A DNA stretch of 64,000 nucleotides from SFEL01 sp964392455 (GTDB lineage Bacteria; Bacillota; Clostridia; Christensenellales; CAG-138): contig CAYMPG010000003.1 in NCBI GenBank assembly GCA_964392455.1, forward strand, positions 1-64,000, in the 5' to 3' direction. Below, in pieces: positions 24,372 to 33,102 of the stretch. The notes below the pieces were generated by a model. The model saw only the letters and a program-made list of their open reading frames with translations. It did no database searches and was not told the origin of the DNA. The position numbers were made by a program, and so were the translations under genes. Position 1 is the stretch's first letter; each line of letters starts with the position of its first letter.

Positions 24372-25401
24372 TAAAATCCACCCGGCAGACAGTGCCATAT
24401 ATGACGACTGCATCGGGGTATTTAACAGCATCGCCAAGCCCATAGGCGGCCTCGGCAGGCTGGAAGGGCTCATAGCCCGCATAGGCGCTGCATCAGGCAG
24501 CACCCGTATAGACATAGCTGAAAAATGCGTGCTGGTATTCTGCGCGGATAATGGAGTAGCTGCCCAGGGCGTGGCCCAGTGCTCACCCTCCGTTACCGCC
24601 TCCATTGCCCGCATGATGGCAGAGGGAAACTCCAGCGTATGCGTCATGGCAGCGGCGGCAGGGGCTGACATTATCCCTGTAGATATCGGCATAAACGGCC
24701 CTGCGCCCGGACTTATGGACTGTAAGCTCATGCCAGGCACAGGGGATATCTCCACCGGCCCCGCCATGACGGCCCAATGTGCCATGGATGCAATACTTAT
24801 CGGCATAAGCCTTGCAGAGCGGCAGAAAAAGGCAGACTATAAGCTGATTGCCACGGGGGAAGCAGGCATAGGCAATACCACCACCGCAGCCGCCATGGCA
24901 AGCCTTTTGCTGCATATACCTCCCGAGCAGGCCGCAGGCCGCGGCGCAGGGCTTTCTGATGAGGGCCTGAAAAGAAAGATAGCGGCCATACGCCGGGCTC
25001 TGGAGGTCAACAGGCCGGATGTTAACGACCCTCTGGATGTGCTCGCAAAGGTCGGCGGGCTGGATATAGCCGCAATGACAGGCGTTTTTCTTGGCGGCGC
25101 GCTGCACCATATACCTGTGGTGATAGATGGAATAATATCCTCCGTTGCAGCGCTGACGGCAGTGCGGCTATGCCCCCATGCAAGGGATTATATGCTGCCC
25201 TCCCACCTGAGCTCAGAGCCTGTGGGGCCGCTGCTCATGGATGAGCTGGGCTTCTCCCCCATGCTCCATGGGGAAATGCACCTTGGGGAGGGCACAGGGG
25301 CAGTTGCCCTTTTCCCGCTGCTGGATATGGCCGCAGCAGTATACCACAGCGGCGCAAGGTTTCACGAAATCTCTCTGGAGGCATACAGCGTAGACCCATG
25401 A
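24352..25401 (+). CDS. cobT: Nicotinate-nucleotide:dimethylbenzimidazole phosphoribosyltransferase CobT
   Basis: A 349-residue enzyme that activates the lower-ligand base to its alpha-ribotide. The signatures are AKPIGGLGRLEGLIARIGA, VFCADNGVAAQGV, GEAGIGNTTTAAAMASLLL, and the end HLGEGTGAVALFPLLDMA with the catalytic Glu. No lower-ligand biosynthetic (bza) genes are beside it, so dimethylbenzimidazole or another base must come from elsewhere. It starts within cbiA, after AGGAG. Confidence 0.96.
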   Translation: MLQELINKIHPADSAIYDDCIGVFNSIAKPIGGLGRLEGLIARIGAASGSTRIDIAEKCVLVFCADNGVAAQGVAQCSPSVTASIARMMAEGNSSVCVMAAAAGADIIPVDIGINGPAPGLMDCKLMPGTGDISTGPAMTAQCAMDAILIGISLAERQKKADYKLIATGEAGIGNTTTAAAMASLLLHIPPEQAAGRGAGLSDEGLKRKIAAIRRALEVNRPDVNDPLDVLAKVGGLDIAAMTGVFLGGALHHIPVVIDGIISSVAALTAVRLCPHARDYMLPSHLSSEPVGPLLMDELGFSPMLHGEMHLGEGTGAVALFPLLDMAAAVYHSGARFHEISLEAYSVDP

Positions 25402-25916
25402 TGATGCTTATACTGGGCAAAAATGGCAGTGGAAAAAGCCTTTATGCCGAAAACGCCGCCTGCCGCCTTTCTGATGGCGCACTTTACTATATTGCCACCA
25501 TGATACCCTATGGCAGCGAGGGCGCCAATCGCATTGAGCGGCACAGGGCGCAGCGCAGCGGCAAGGGCTTTATTACCATAGAAGCCCCATATGGAGAAGC
25601 CACAGGCATCTCCGGCACGGTGCTGCTGGAGGATGTATCAAACCTTGCGGCAAACCTGATGTTTGATAAGAAACTGCCCTCCCCCGAAGACCAAGCTGTT
25701 GAGCGGATAAGCAGGCTGAATAGCGTATCTGCTAACCTTATCGCAGTAAGCATCAGCGGCCTCGATGGGCAGGGCTGCTCGGATGAGGATACCTTATCTT
25801 ACATAAGGCTTATGAATAACGTGAATCGTCGGCTTGAACTCATGGCCGATGTGGTAATAGAAATGGCAAGCGGCATTGCCACCATAAAAAAAGGAGGCTC
25901 ATTATGGCCGTATTAA
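25398..25916 (+). CDS. cobU: Adenosylcobinamide kinase / guanylyltransferase CobU
   Basis: A 172-residue bifunctional enzyme. The P-loop is LILGKNGSGKSLYAE. The conserved RIERHRAQRSGKGFITIE carries the His that accepts GMP, and VLLEDVSNLAANLMF follows. It phosphorylates adenosylcobinamide and adds GMP. The Shine-Dalgarno is poor and 19 bases away, so translation probably depends on coupling to cobT, whose stop overlaps its first ATG. Confidence 0.94.
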   Translation: MMMLILGKNGSGKSLYAENAACRLSDGALYYIATMIPYGSEGANRIERHRAQRSGKGFITIEAPYGEATGISGTVLLEDVSNLAANLMFDKKLPSPEDQAVERISRLNSVSANLIAVSISGLDGQGCSDEDTLSYIRLMNNVNRRLELMADVVIEMASGIATIKKGGSLWPY

Positions 25917-26671
25917 GGGCAATATGCATTGCTTTTTCCACATATTCCGCCATCCCCATGCCACGGGTAGAATGGAGCGGCCAGGGCAGACGCTATGCAA
26001 TCTGCGCCCTGCCATTGGTGGGCATTATAATAGGCATCCTGCTGCTTGTGTGGTATAGAATATGTGCCCTGCTCAATATAGGCCAGGCGTTATTCTCCGC
26101 AGTGGCCTCTGCCCTGCCGCTGATGATAAGCGGCGGCATACATATGGATGGCTTCTGCGATACCGTGGATGCGCTGTCCTCCCATCAATCAAAGGAGCGC
26201 AAGCTGGAAATACTCAAAGATCCCCATACAGGGGCCTTTGCCGTTATATATGCTATCGTATATATGCTAATATGCTTCGGAGCATACACAGAGCTGTATG
26301 ATATGCGCTGCATTTCAGTAATCTGCACAGGGTTTGTGCTTTCCCGCAGCCTGTGCGTGCTTACGGTGCTTACCACCCCAAATGCCCGCAGGGGCGGCAT
26401 GCTCTCAGCCCTTACTGAGGACATGGCCCGTGGGCTAATATGGGGGATAACAGCCGTTTTTCTTCTTGGGGCAATGGCCTGCATGGCGGCCCTCTTTCCT
26501 GCCGCTGGCTGTCCCTCCATACTGCTGTGCTGGTGCTGGTTTTTCCTTTACCGGGCCATGACGCTCAGAGAATTTGGCGGGGTGACCGGAGATACCTCAG
26601 GGTTTTTCCTGCAAATATCAGAGGCACTTATACTGCTTGGCTGCGTGGGAGGCAGCGCCGTTTTATCATGA
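25904..26671 (+). CDS. cobS: Adenosylcobinamide-GDP ribazoletransferase CobS
   Basis: A 255-residue membrane enzyme that joins the nucleotide loop to the corrin. The family blocks are CIAFSTYSAIPMP, LPLVGIIIGILLLVWY, GGIHMDGFCDTVDALSS with metal-binding Asp residues, and ERKLEILKDPHTGAFAVIY. About six or seven hydrophobic helices. Overlaps cobU by 13 and cobC by four bases; AAGGAGG is just before the start. Confidence 0.95.
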   Translation: MAVLRAICIAFSTYSAIPMPRVEWSGQGRRYAICALPLVGIIIGILLLVWYRICALLNIGQALFSAVASALPLMISGGIHMDGFCDTVDALSSHQSKERKLEILKDPHTGAFAVIYAIVYMLICFGAYTELYDMRCISVICTGFVLSRSLCVLTVLTTPNARRGGMLSALTEDMARGLIWGITAVFLLGAMACMAALFPAAGCPSILLCWCWFFLYRAMTLREFGGVTGDTSGFFLQISEALILLGCVGGSAVLS

Positions 26672-27234
26672 AAAGGCTATGGCTAATACGCCACGGGGAA
26701 ACCGATGGCAACAGCAGAAAAAAATACATAGGCATTACAGATGAGCCGCTGAATGACACCGGGCGCAGACAGGCAGCCGCCCTATGCGCCATTGAAGCGG
26801 ATGAGGTTTTCACAAGCCCCCTGATGCGCTGCATTGAAACAGCGCAGCTCGCCTTTCCAAATATGCAGCACAAGATATGCGCTGGCCTTGCCGAATGTAA
26901 CTTTGGCATATTTGAAGGGAAAAGCGCCGATGAGATGGCATCACTGCCTGCCTACAGGCACTGGGTGGATACAGGCTGCCTTGAAGCCATACCCGGCGGC
27001 GAAAGCGTATCCGGCTTTAAGGAGCGGTGCTGCGCTGCCTTCCTTGAGGCGCTGGGCTCATCCTCTGCACGGTGCCCCGCCTTTGTAATACACGGCGGCT
27101 GCATAATGGCCATAATGGAGCGCCTTGAGGGCAGCAGAAGCTTTTATGATTATCACATCGATAACGGCGGCGCTGTCCTTTGTGAATATGACGACCAGGG
27201 CAGGCTCCGCATACTTGGAGGTTTTCCATGGTGA
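26668..27234 (+). CDS. cobC: Adenosylcobalamin/alpha-ribazole phosphatase CobC (histidine phosphatase)
   Basis: A 188-residue histidine-phosphatase-fold enzyme. RLWLIRHGETDGN carries the phospho-accepting His near residue 8. The second site contains SPLMRCIETAQLAF, the acid is in ECNFGIFEG, and VIHGGCIMAIME carries the second catalytic His. It removes the 5'-phosphate from the cobalamin or ribazole phosphate. The family is broad and the role is assigned from the operon. A longer frame from 26440 overlaps cobS and is not needed. Confidence 0.93.
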   Translation: MKRLWLIRHGETDGNSRKKYIGITDEPLNDTGRRQAAALCAIEADEVFTSPLMRCIETAQLAFPNMQHKICAGLAECNFGIFEGKSADEMASLPAYRHWVDTGCLEAIPGGESVSGFKERCCAAFLEALGSSSARCPAFVIHGGCIMAIMERLEGSRSFYDYHIDNGGAVLCEYDDQGRLRILGGFPW

Positions 27235-28214
27235 TATACTCTGCCGGAGCAATGCTGCTTGGCTTCATTCTGGATATGCTGCTGGGAGACCCCCGTGGTA
27301 TACCCCATATAGTCATCGCCATGGGCAGGCTGATAGCCCTGCTTGAAAATAAGCTGCGGGCCGCCTTCCCAAAATCGGCAAGGGGCGAGCTTTTATCAGG
27401 CCTTACGTTGGTGCTTATAATGCTGCTTGCATGGAGCGCACTGCCACTGCTGGTATTGTATTCGCTTTACAGAGTCTCGCCATGGGCCGGCGTAATCATG
27501 GAAGGGGTGCTGTGCTGGCAGCTCATAGCGGCAAGGGACCTTAAGGACGAAAGCATGGCCGTATATGAAAGGCTGGCTGCCAATGACCTTTCAGGTGCCC
27601 GCAAGGCAGTTTCCATGATAGTTGGCCGGGATACCATGGCTCTTGATGAGGCGGGCGTTACAAGGGCTGCTGTGGAAACAATAGCCGAAAATACCTCCGA
27701 TGGCGTGATTGCCCCAATGTTCTATATGCTGCTGGGCGGCGGTGTGCTGGGCTGCGTATACAAGGCGGTAAACACCATGGATTCCATGGTGGGGTATAAA
27801 AACGAAAAGTACCTCTACTTTGGCCGTGCCGCTGCAAGGCTGGATGACGTATTGAATTTTATCCCCGCCCGGCTGTCAGCGGAGCTTATGATACTATCCA
27901 GCCGCATCATCGGCCTTAACAGTAAAAACGCCAGACGAATATACCTTAGGGACAGGCGCAAGCATCCCAGCCCAAACTCTGCCCATACCGAGGCAGTCTG
28001 TGCCGGGGCTCTTGAGGTACGCCTGGCAGGAAACGCATGGTACTTTGGCCAGCTTTACAAAAAGCCGTACATCGGTGATGATATACGTCCTATTGAGCCT
28101 GAGGATATCCCCCGGGCAAACCGGCTCATGCTTACCACGTCTGTGCTTATGCTGCTGCTTTGCCTGGCTGTACGCATTATCATAGCAGGAGGAATGTACT
28201 ATGGAGCGCTATGA
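27228..28214 (+). CDS. cbiB: Adenosylcobinamide-phosphate synthase CbiB
   Basis: A 328-residue membrane protein that attaches aminopropanol phosphate to the corrin f side chain. It has AMLLGFILDMLLGDPRGIPHIVIAMGRLI, then SMIVGRDTMALDEAGVTRAAVETIAENTSDGVIAPMFYMLLGG, and VNTMDSMVGYKNEKYLYFGRAAARLDDVLNFIPARL. These are strongly conserved in CbiB/CobD. A second set of motifs near the end is PSPNSAHTEAVCAGALEVRLAG. Several membrane helices. Confidence 0.97.
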   Translation: MVIYSAGAMLLGFILDMLLGDPRGIPHIVIAMGRLIALLENKLRAAFPKSARGELLSGLTLVLIMLLAWSALPLLVLYSLYRVSPWAGVIMEGVLCWQLIAARDLKDESMAVYERLAANDLSGARKAVSMIVGRDTMALDEAGVTRAAVETIAENTSDGVIAPMFYMLLGGGVLGCVYKAVNTMDSMVGYKNEKYLYFGRAAARLDDVLNFIPARLSAELMILSSRIIGLNSKNARRIYLRDRRKHPSPNSAHTEAVCAGALEVRLAGNAWYFGQLYKKPYIGDDIRPIEPEDIPRANRLMLTTSVLMLLLCLAVRIIIAGGMYYGAL

Positions 28215-29238
28215 CCATGGCGGGAACAGGTTTTCCTGTGAAAACATACGGCTGGATTTTTCCGTAAGCCTCAACCCTCTGGGTATGCCTCCAGAAGTAA
28301 AGGAAGCAGTATCCTCCGCCATTGCAGAATATGAAACATATCCCGATACCCGCTGCCGTAGGCTGTGCAGTGCCATTGCCGCCCGGGATGGGGTGCAGCC
28401 TGACGACGTGCTGTGTGGAAACGGCGCATCGGAGCTAATATACCGCCTGTGCCTTGTAACACAGCCCAAGACCACCCTGCTGCTGGCCCCCACCTTCTCG
28501 GAATACGAGCGGGCGGCGCTGCTATATGGCAGCAGCATACGCTATCACTATCTGGATGAATACAATGGGTTTGCCCTCACTGAAAGCATACTTAAGGACA
28601 TTACCCCTGAGATAGACCTTTTTTTCCTGTGCAATCCCAACAACCCCACAGGCCAGCTTGTGGATATAAACCTTATGGAGGCCATCGCCCACCGATGCCA
28701 CGCCACCGGTACACAGCTAATGGTGGATGAATGCTTCCTTTCCCTCACAGAGGGCACCTCCTGCCGGGCGCTGCTGGATAAATACCACAATATGCTGCTG
28801 CTGGATGCCTTCACCAAGAGATATGCCATGGCCGGGCTAAGGCTCGGGTATGGCGTTTCAAAGAATCATGCCCTCATGGAAAAGCTTGCAGATGCCGGGC
28901 CATGCTGGAATGTATCAGCAGCGGCACAGGCCGCCGGGCTTGCCGCCCTTGAATGCGGCGAATATGAGCAGCAGGCAAAGGCCCTTCTCAGCTCTGAGCG
29001 CAGCTTTCTTACCGGCGCACTGAAGGAGCTGGGGCTAAAGGTATACCCCTCTCAGGCAAACTATCTGCTGTTTTCCTGTGAAAAGGAGCTTAAGGAGCCG
29101 CTGATGAGCAAAGGGATGCTCATACGCTCCTGCGAAAACTTTGAGGGGCTGGATCGGCGCTATTACCGGGTATGCATAATGAAGCATCAGTACAATTGCG
29201 AGCTTGTCGCAGCACTCAGGGAGGTACTTAATGGCTAA
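28201..29238 (+). CDS. cobD: L-threonine-O-3-phosphate decarboxylase CobD (PLP enzyme)
   Basis: A 345-residue PLP-dependent fold-type I enzyme of the histidinol-phosphate aminotransferase group. The opening HGGNRFSCENIRLDFSVSLNPLGMPPEVKEAV is typical of CobD. LCNPNNPTGQLVD, DECFLSLTEG, and the PLP lysine in LLDAFTKRYAMAGLRLGYGV are present. It makes aminopropanol phosphate for CbiB, which lies directly upstream and overlaps by 14 bases. Confidence 0.95.
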   Translation: MERYDHGGNRFSCENIRLDFSVSLNPLGMPPEVKEAVSSAIAEYETYPDTRCRRLCSAIAARDGVQPDDVLCGNGASELIYRLCLVTQPKTTLLLAPTFSEYERAALLYGSSIRYHYLDEYNGFALTESILKDITPEIDLFFLCNPNNPTGQLVDINLMEAIAHRCHATGTQLMVDECFLSLTEGTSCRALLDKYHNMLLLDAFTKRYAMAGLRLGYGVSKNHALMEKLADAGPCWNVSAAAQAAGLAALECGEYEQQAKALLSSERSFLTGALKELGLKVYPSQANYLLFSCEKELKEPLMSKGMLIRSCENFEGLDRRYYRVCIMKHQYNCELVAALREVLNG

Positions 29239-30715
29239 GCCTATCATGATACAGGGCACCATGTCCAATGCTGGCAAAAGCCTGCTGTGTACAGGGCTTT
29301 GCAGGGTATTCAGGCAGGATGGGTACAGGGTAGCCCCATTTAAAAGCCAGAATATGGCCCTTAATTCCCACATCACCGCCGATGGGCTGGAAATGGGCCG
29401 TGCCCAGGCAGTGCAGGCAGAGGCCTGCGGCCTGGAGCCCTCCGTACATATGAATCCAATACTTCTAAAGCCCGTTACGGACATGGGCTCCCAGGTGATA
29501 GTAAATGGCCGGGTATTGGGCAACATGAAGGCCGCCGATTATTTTGCCATGAAAAAGAGCCTGATACCTGATATTATGAGCGCATATGATGCACTTGCGG
29601 CGCAAAATGATATAATCGTAATAGAAGGCGCAGGGAGCCCCGCAGAGATAAACCTCAAGCAGGATGACATCGTAAATATGGGCATGGCCCGCATGGCCGG
29701 GGCACCTGTGCTGCTGGTTGGAGATATTGACCGTGGCGGCGTATTCGCCCAGCTTGCAGGTACGCTTATGCTGCTAAATAAGGATGAGCAGGCCATGGTA
29801 AAGGCCACCGTGATAAACAAATTCCGTGGGGATGTTGAGCTGCTGCGCCCCGGCCTTGATATGCTGTACGGCATTACCGGCAAGCCCGTGGCAGGGGTAC
29901 TGCCTTACCTTAAGGTGAATATCGAGGCAGAGGACAGCCTGTCCCAGCCCTCATCAAAGGGACATGAGGCCATAGATATTGCGGTAATACGGTTTCCCCG
30001 CATTTCAAATTTTACCGACCTTGCGCCCCTTGAGGCCACGCCCGGCGTGGGCGTAAGATATATATCCTCCCCCCTTGAGCTGGGTACGCCGGATATGCTG
30101 GTGCTGCCCGGCACCAAGAATACCATATCCGATCTGCTGTGGCTTAGAAGCTCCGGCCTTGAGGGCAGTATAAAAGCGCTGTCACATGGCAGCACGCTTA
30201 TCGTTGGCATATGCGGCGGCTACCAGATGCTGGGCAGGAGCATTAAAGACCCTGAAGGCGTTGAGGGCGGCGGCGAAATAACAGGGCTGGGGCTGCTTCC
30301 CGTTCATACGACATTCCGGCGGCAAAAGCACCGTACCCGCACCACAGGCAGCATAATCTGCTCAGGCGAGCTGCAGCCCCTTAACGGCCTATCGATATAC
30401 GGTTACGAGATACACATGGGCAGCACTTCCCCCGAGCCCGGAGCCCAGCCCCTTTTGCTGCTGGACAATGGCCTTACTGACGGCTGCATTTCAGGGAATG
30501 TTTTAGGGAGCTATCTGCATGGCTTTTTCGATAGCGCCGAATGTCGCCAAGGCATAATAAACCTGTTATGCCAGCGAAAGGGTATAGACCCCTCCGCCTA
30601 TGCAGCCTTTGACTACACCCTATACAAAGAACAGCAATACGACCTGCTGGCAGATGCGCTAAGGAGCAGCCTTGATATGAGCATGATATACCGTATACTT
30701 GAGGAGGGCATATGA
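29231..30715 (+). CDS. cbiP: Cobyric acid synthase CbiP
   Basis: A 494-residue amidotransferase that amidates the b, d, e and g carboxylates. It has MIQGTMSNAGKSLLCTGLCRVF, FKSQNMALNSHIT, EMGRAQAVQAEACG, NPILLKPV, and DIDRGGVFAQLAGTL in the synthetase part. VLPGTKNTISDLLWLR and the glutaminase-like GICGGYQMLG with its Cys follow, ending in GSYLHGFFD. The start at 29231 follows GGGAGG. Complete. Confidence 0.97.
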   Translation: MAKPIMIQGTMSNAGKSLLCTGLCRVFRQDGYRVAPFKSQNMALNSHITADGLEMGRAQAVQAEACGLEPSVHMNPILLKPVTDMGSQVIVNGRVLGNMKAADYFAMKKSLIPDIMSAYDALAAQNDIIVIEGAGSPAEINLKQDDIVNMGMARMAGAPVLLVGDIDRGGVFAQLAGTLMLLNKDEQAMVKATVINKFRGDVELLRPGLDMLYGITGKPVAGVLPYLKVNIEAEDSLSQPSSKGHEAIDIAVIRFPRISNFTDLAPLEATPGVGVRYISSPLELGTPDMLVLPGTKNTISDLLWLRSSGLEGSIKALSHGSTLIVGICGGYQMLGRSIKDPEGVEGGGEITGLGLLPVHTTFRRQKHRTRTTGSIICSGELQPLNGLSIYGYEIHMGSTSPEPGAQPLLLLDNGLTDGCISGNVLGSYLHGFFDSAECRQGIINLLCQRKGIDPSAYAAFDYTLYKEQQYDLLADALRSSLDMSMIYRILEEGI

Positions 30716-31236
30716 ACGGCCTGATACACATCTACACCGGCGACGGCAAAGGCAAGACCACCGCAGCCCTCGGGCTGGCCATTCGGGCTGCAGGCTGTGG
30801 CAAGAGGGTGCTTATTGTGCAGTTTTTCAAGGGCAGAGATTGCGGAGAGCTGCACTCGCTGGAGCTGATTAAAAACATTTCCCTCCTCCGCCCCGAGGCC
30901 TGCCACGGCTTCTATAAGTACATGACCGACGACCAGCGAAAGGAAATATATCAGGAGCATACCCGGCTCCTTTCTCTTGCCCTGGAGCAGGCCCACAGCG
31001 GCACATTGGATATGCTCATACTGGATGAGGTAATGTCTGCCTATCAGCACGACGCAGTGGATACGACCATGGTAGACGCTCTGCTGCAAAGCAAGCCCGC
31101 CACCCTTGAGCTTGTGCTGACAGGCCGTGATGCCCCTCCCCACTTCATAGCCATGGCTGACTATGTAACAGAAATGCACAAGGTAAAGCACCCCTACGAT
31201 AGGGGCATTTCCGCAAGGGAGGGAATAGAATTTTGA
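30712..31236 (+). CDS. cobA: Cob(I)yrinic acid a,c-diamide adenosyltransferase CobA/CobO type
   Basis: A 174-residue corrinoid adenosyltransferase. P-loop YTGDGKGKTTAALGLAIRAAG, VLIVQFFKGRDCGEL, LDMLILDEVMSAY, and ELVLTGRDAPPHFIAMADYVTEM are all characteristic of the CobA/CobO/BtuR class. It adds the 5'-deoxyadenosyl ligand. Overlaps cbiP by four bases. Confidence 0.96.
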   Translation: MNGLIHIYTGDGKGKTTAALGLAIRAAGCGKRVLIVQFFKGRDCGELHSLELIKNISLLRPEACHGFYKYMTDDQRKEIYQEHTRLLSLALEQAHSGTLDMLILDEVMSAYQHDAVDTTMVDALLQSKPATLELVLTGRDAPPHFIAMADYVTEMHKVKHPYDRGISAREGIEF

Positions 31237-31865
31237 CCCATAATATTGACAATATCTCCCCCGGAGATATTGAAAAGCGCAGCTTTGAGATCATCCAATC
31301 AGAGCTGCCCCATCCCCTGGACCCTGAGCTTGCCCCGATCATAAAGCGGGTGATACACGCCTCAGCGGATTTTGACTATGCCGATAATATGTATTTTTCC
31401 GATAACGCCGTAAAGCACGCCCTTAGCGCCATACTTGAGGGCGCATGCATAGTTACCGATACAAACATGGCTAAGGGGGGAATAAATAAAAAAGCTTTGT
31501 CCAGGCACGGCGGAGAGGTATTCTGCTTTATGGCAGATGAGGACATACAGCTTTCTGCAAAGGCCAACGGCACCACCCGGGCAGCGGCCTCCATGGACAA
31601 GGCCTGCGCCATAGACCGGCCGCTGATATTCGCCATAGGCAATGCACCCACGGCGCTGATACGGCTGCACGAGCTGATTTCCGATGGCCGTATTTCCCCC
31701 CGGCTCATAATCGGCGCACCTGTTGGCTTTGTAAATGTCATTCCGGCGAAGGAGCTCATCATGGAGCTGGATACGCCCTGCATAGTTGCCCGGGGACGCA
31801 AGGGCGGCAGCAATATCGCCGCCGCAATATGCAATGCCCTGCTGTATATGCTGGGCCGGGAATAG
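31233..31865 (+). CDS. cbiC: Cobalt-precorrin-8 methylmutase CbiC
   Basis: A 210-residue methylmutase that moves the methyl from C11 to C12. It has IEKRSFEIIQSEL, VIHASADFDYADNMYFS with the catalytic His, CIVTDTNMAKGGINKKAL, GNAPTALIRLHEL, and IGAPVGFVNVIPAKEL. It begins with TTG, with GGGAGGG about ten bases before, overlapping the cobA stop. Last gene of the operon; a weak hairpin follows. Confidence 0.96.
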   Translation: MTHNIDNISPGDIEKRSFEIIQSELPHPLDPELAPIIKRVIHASADFDYADNMYFSDNAVKHALSAILEGACIVTDTNMAKGGINKKALSRHGGEVFCFMADEDIQLSAKANGTTRAAASMDKACAIDRPLIFAIGNAPTALIRLHELISDGRISPRLIIGAPVGFVNVIPAKELIMELDTPCIVARGRKGGSNIAAAICNALLYMLGRE

Positions 31866-31877
31866 CACAGCCTGCCG

Positions 31878-31905
31878 CTAAATTACATTCATCAGTGAAA
31901 TTTAG
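31878..31905 (+). terminator. Weak hairpin after cbiC
   Basis: CTAAATT (31878-31884) and AATTTAG (31899-31905) can pair, extended by AC/GT, and are followed by a short T-containing stretch. A+T-rich and not strong; the most plausible end of the cobalamin operon. Confidence 0.35.
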
Positions 31906-31956
31906 AACATTTTCCGCATATATTTAGCATACCAACTTGACGGAGGTGTTTAAATT

Positions 31957-32211
31957 TTGCGTATATTGGTGATCAGTAAGCGCACGCTCATAATTGCTGC
32001 CATAGTTCTTCTGGTGCTCATCGTTGCCATCCTGCTGCTGCTCAGCTTCGCCCCCGATGCGGCTGCCGCCAGCTCACGCCCCATTGAGGAATACGAGCTG
32101 GAAGTCCTTGCAGGGCAAAAAAAAGAGCTGCCCATCTACAGCGTAGACCGCAGCGATAAAAAAATAGCCCTTACCATTGATGCAGCATGTGCTGCGGCTC
32201 AAATGTGGTAA
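31957..32211 (+). pseudogene. 5' fragment of an interrupted PdaB-type polysaccharide deacetylase gene
   Basis: A TTG-initiated frame with GGAGG ten bases upstream. It encodes a membrane anchor (TLIIAAIVLLVLIVAILLLLSF) and the first part of a NodB-type deacetylase up to KKIALTIDAA, including the motif 1 Asp75. After codon 77 the frame enters foreign sequence and stops seven residues later. The continuation WEDDKTPFILETLDKYGIKA lies at 44571 onward in the same frame, 12,383 bp away. Joining 31957-32189 to 44573-45146 gives 268 residues. PdaB-type enzymes act on spore cortex peptidoglycan. As it stands, the gene is broken between catalytic motifs 1 and 2. Confidence 0.9.
32183..32208 (+). other. 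Left attachment site of the CRISPR-Cas element (attL)
   Basis: The 7-mer CAGCATG (32183-32189) is shared with the right end. The inner element arm GGCTCAAATGTGG (32196-32208) is an imperfect inverted copy of the arm at 44551-44564. The probable crossover is the TG at 32188-32189, within deacetylase codon 78. Confidence 0.85.
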
Positions 32212-32228
32212 CCGCCGCCCATTACAAA

Positions 32229-32257
32229 ACCCCGCCGAATATCGGTGGGGGTATTTT
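32229..32257. terminator. Bidirectional terminator between the left att site and the CRISPR array
   Basis: ACCCCGCCG and CGGTGGGGGT pair across a 5-base loop. TATTTTTC follows on the plus strand and a TTTTG tract on the minus strand. It can end both the truncated deacetylase transcript and the leftward pre-crRNA. Confidence 0.8.
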
Positions 32258-32317
32258 TCTTTCCCTCGTCAAAGCACCTCTGCCCCAGCGTAAGGCCACT
32301 AATGTGTCATCAAAATC

Positions 32318-33013
32318 GTTTAAGACCCCTCTGGAATTACACAGCTCTCAAACGCGGCGGCGTTCATGGCGTAGTATTCTACGGTTTAAGACCCCTCTGG
32401 AATTACACAGCTCTCAAACATGACAAGCTCTTTCATGCGGACTTGCTTTGTTTAAGACCCCTCTGGAATTACACAGCTCTCAAACAGACGCTGGAAGAAG
32501 CAAGGGCACGCTTCGGTTTAAGACCCCTCTGGAATTACACAGCTCTCAAACTGCCGAGCCTTATGTTATCGAGAAAGATGAGTTTAAGACCCCTCTGGAA
32601 TTACACAGCTCTCAAACGGTGGCTGAGGCCGCTCCTCTTTCTCCGGTGTTTAAGACCCCTCTGGAATTACACAGCTCTCAAACGGAGCCATCCTTCCAAG
32701 CGAGCTTGACCCGGTTTAAGACCCCTCTGGAATTACACAGCTCTCAAACAAGAACTGAATATAACGAGCCTTAAAGAAAGTTTAAGACCCCTCTGGAATT
32801 ACACAGCTCTCAAACTATTTTTTATGCATTTTCTTTTTCTTATTTGTTTAAGACCCCTCTGGAATTACACAGCTCTCAAACAACCCCCCAAAGCACCTTC
32901 CGCATAGGCTCGTTTAAGACCCCTCTGGAATTACACAGCTCTCAAACGAGCCGACCTCTCAAAGGCTATCCGTGATGGTTTAAGACCCCTCTGGAATTAC
33001 ACAGCTCTCAAAC
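32318..33013 (-). CRISPR. CRISPR array, type II-A, 11 repeats and 10 spacers
   Basis: Eleven 36-bp repeats, identical as far as I can read, start at 32318, 32384, 32450, 32516, 32582, 32648, 32714, 32780, 32846, 32912 and 32978. All ten spacers are exactly 30 bp. In the crRNA (leftward) direction the repeat begins GTTTGAGAGCTGTG and ends GGTCTTAAAC, the type II-A pattern. The leader with a promoter lies at 33014-33102, so the newest spacer is 32948-32977. I saw no spacer matching the rest of this window, but could not search databases. Confidence 0.99.
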
Positions 33014-33102
33014 CTCAAATTTGAAAATCGGCCCAGCCAGCCGTGTGTACTTCCAAAGGAACACCTGTGTCTTTATTATACTGTAAAACCATTCTTTTGC
33101 AA
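33014..33102 (-). promoter_or_regulatory. CRISPR leader with pre-crRNA promoter
   Basis: On the minus strand TTGCAA (33097-33102), directly after the csn2 stop, and TATAAT (33075-33080) are 16 bases apart. Transcription would begin near 33068, about 55 bases before the first repeat. The array therefore has its own promoter besides any readthrough from the cas operon. Confidence 0.75.

Noticed and set aside
31905..31942. Possible sporulation sigma promoter (AACATTT and CATACCAA) before the deacetylase fragment
   Set aside because: The predicted start would coincide with the ribosome site, leaving no leader. The similarity to sigma-E boxes is too loose.
32245..32774. Open frames with a repeated LRPLWNYTALK or FKTPLELHSSQ pattern
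   Set aside because: They are translations of the CRISPR repeats. The periodicity equals the 66-bp repeat-spacer unit and no ribosome site exists.
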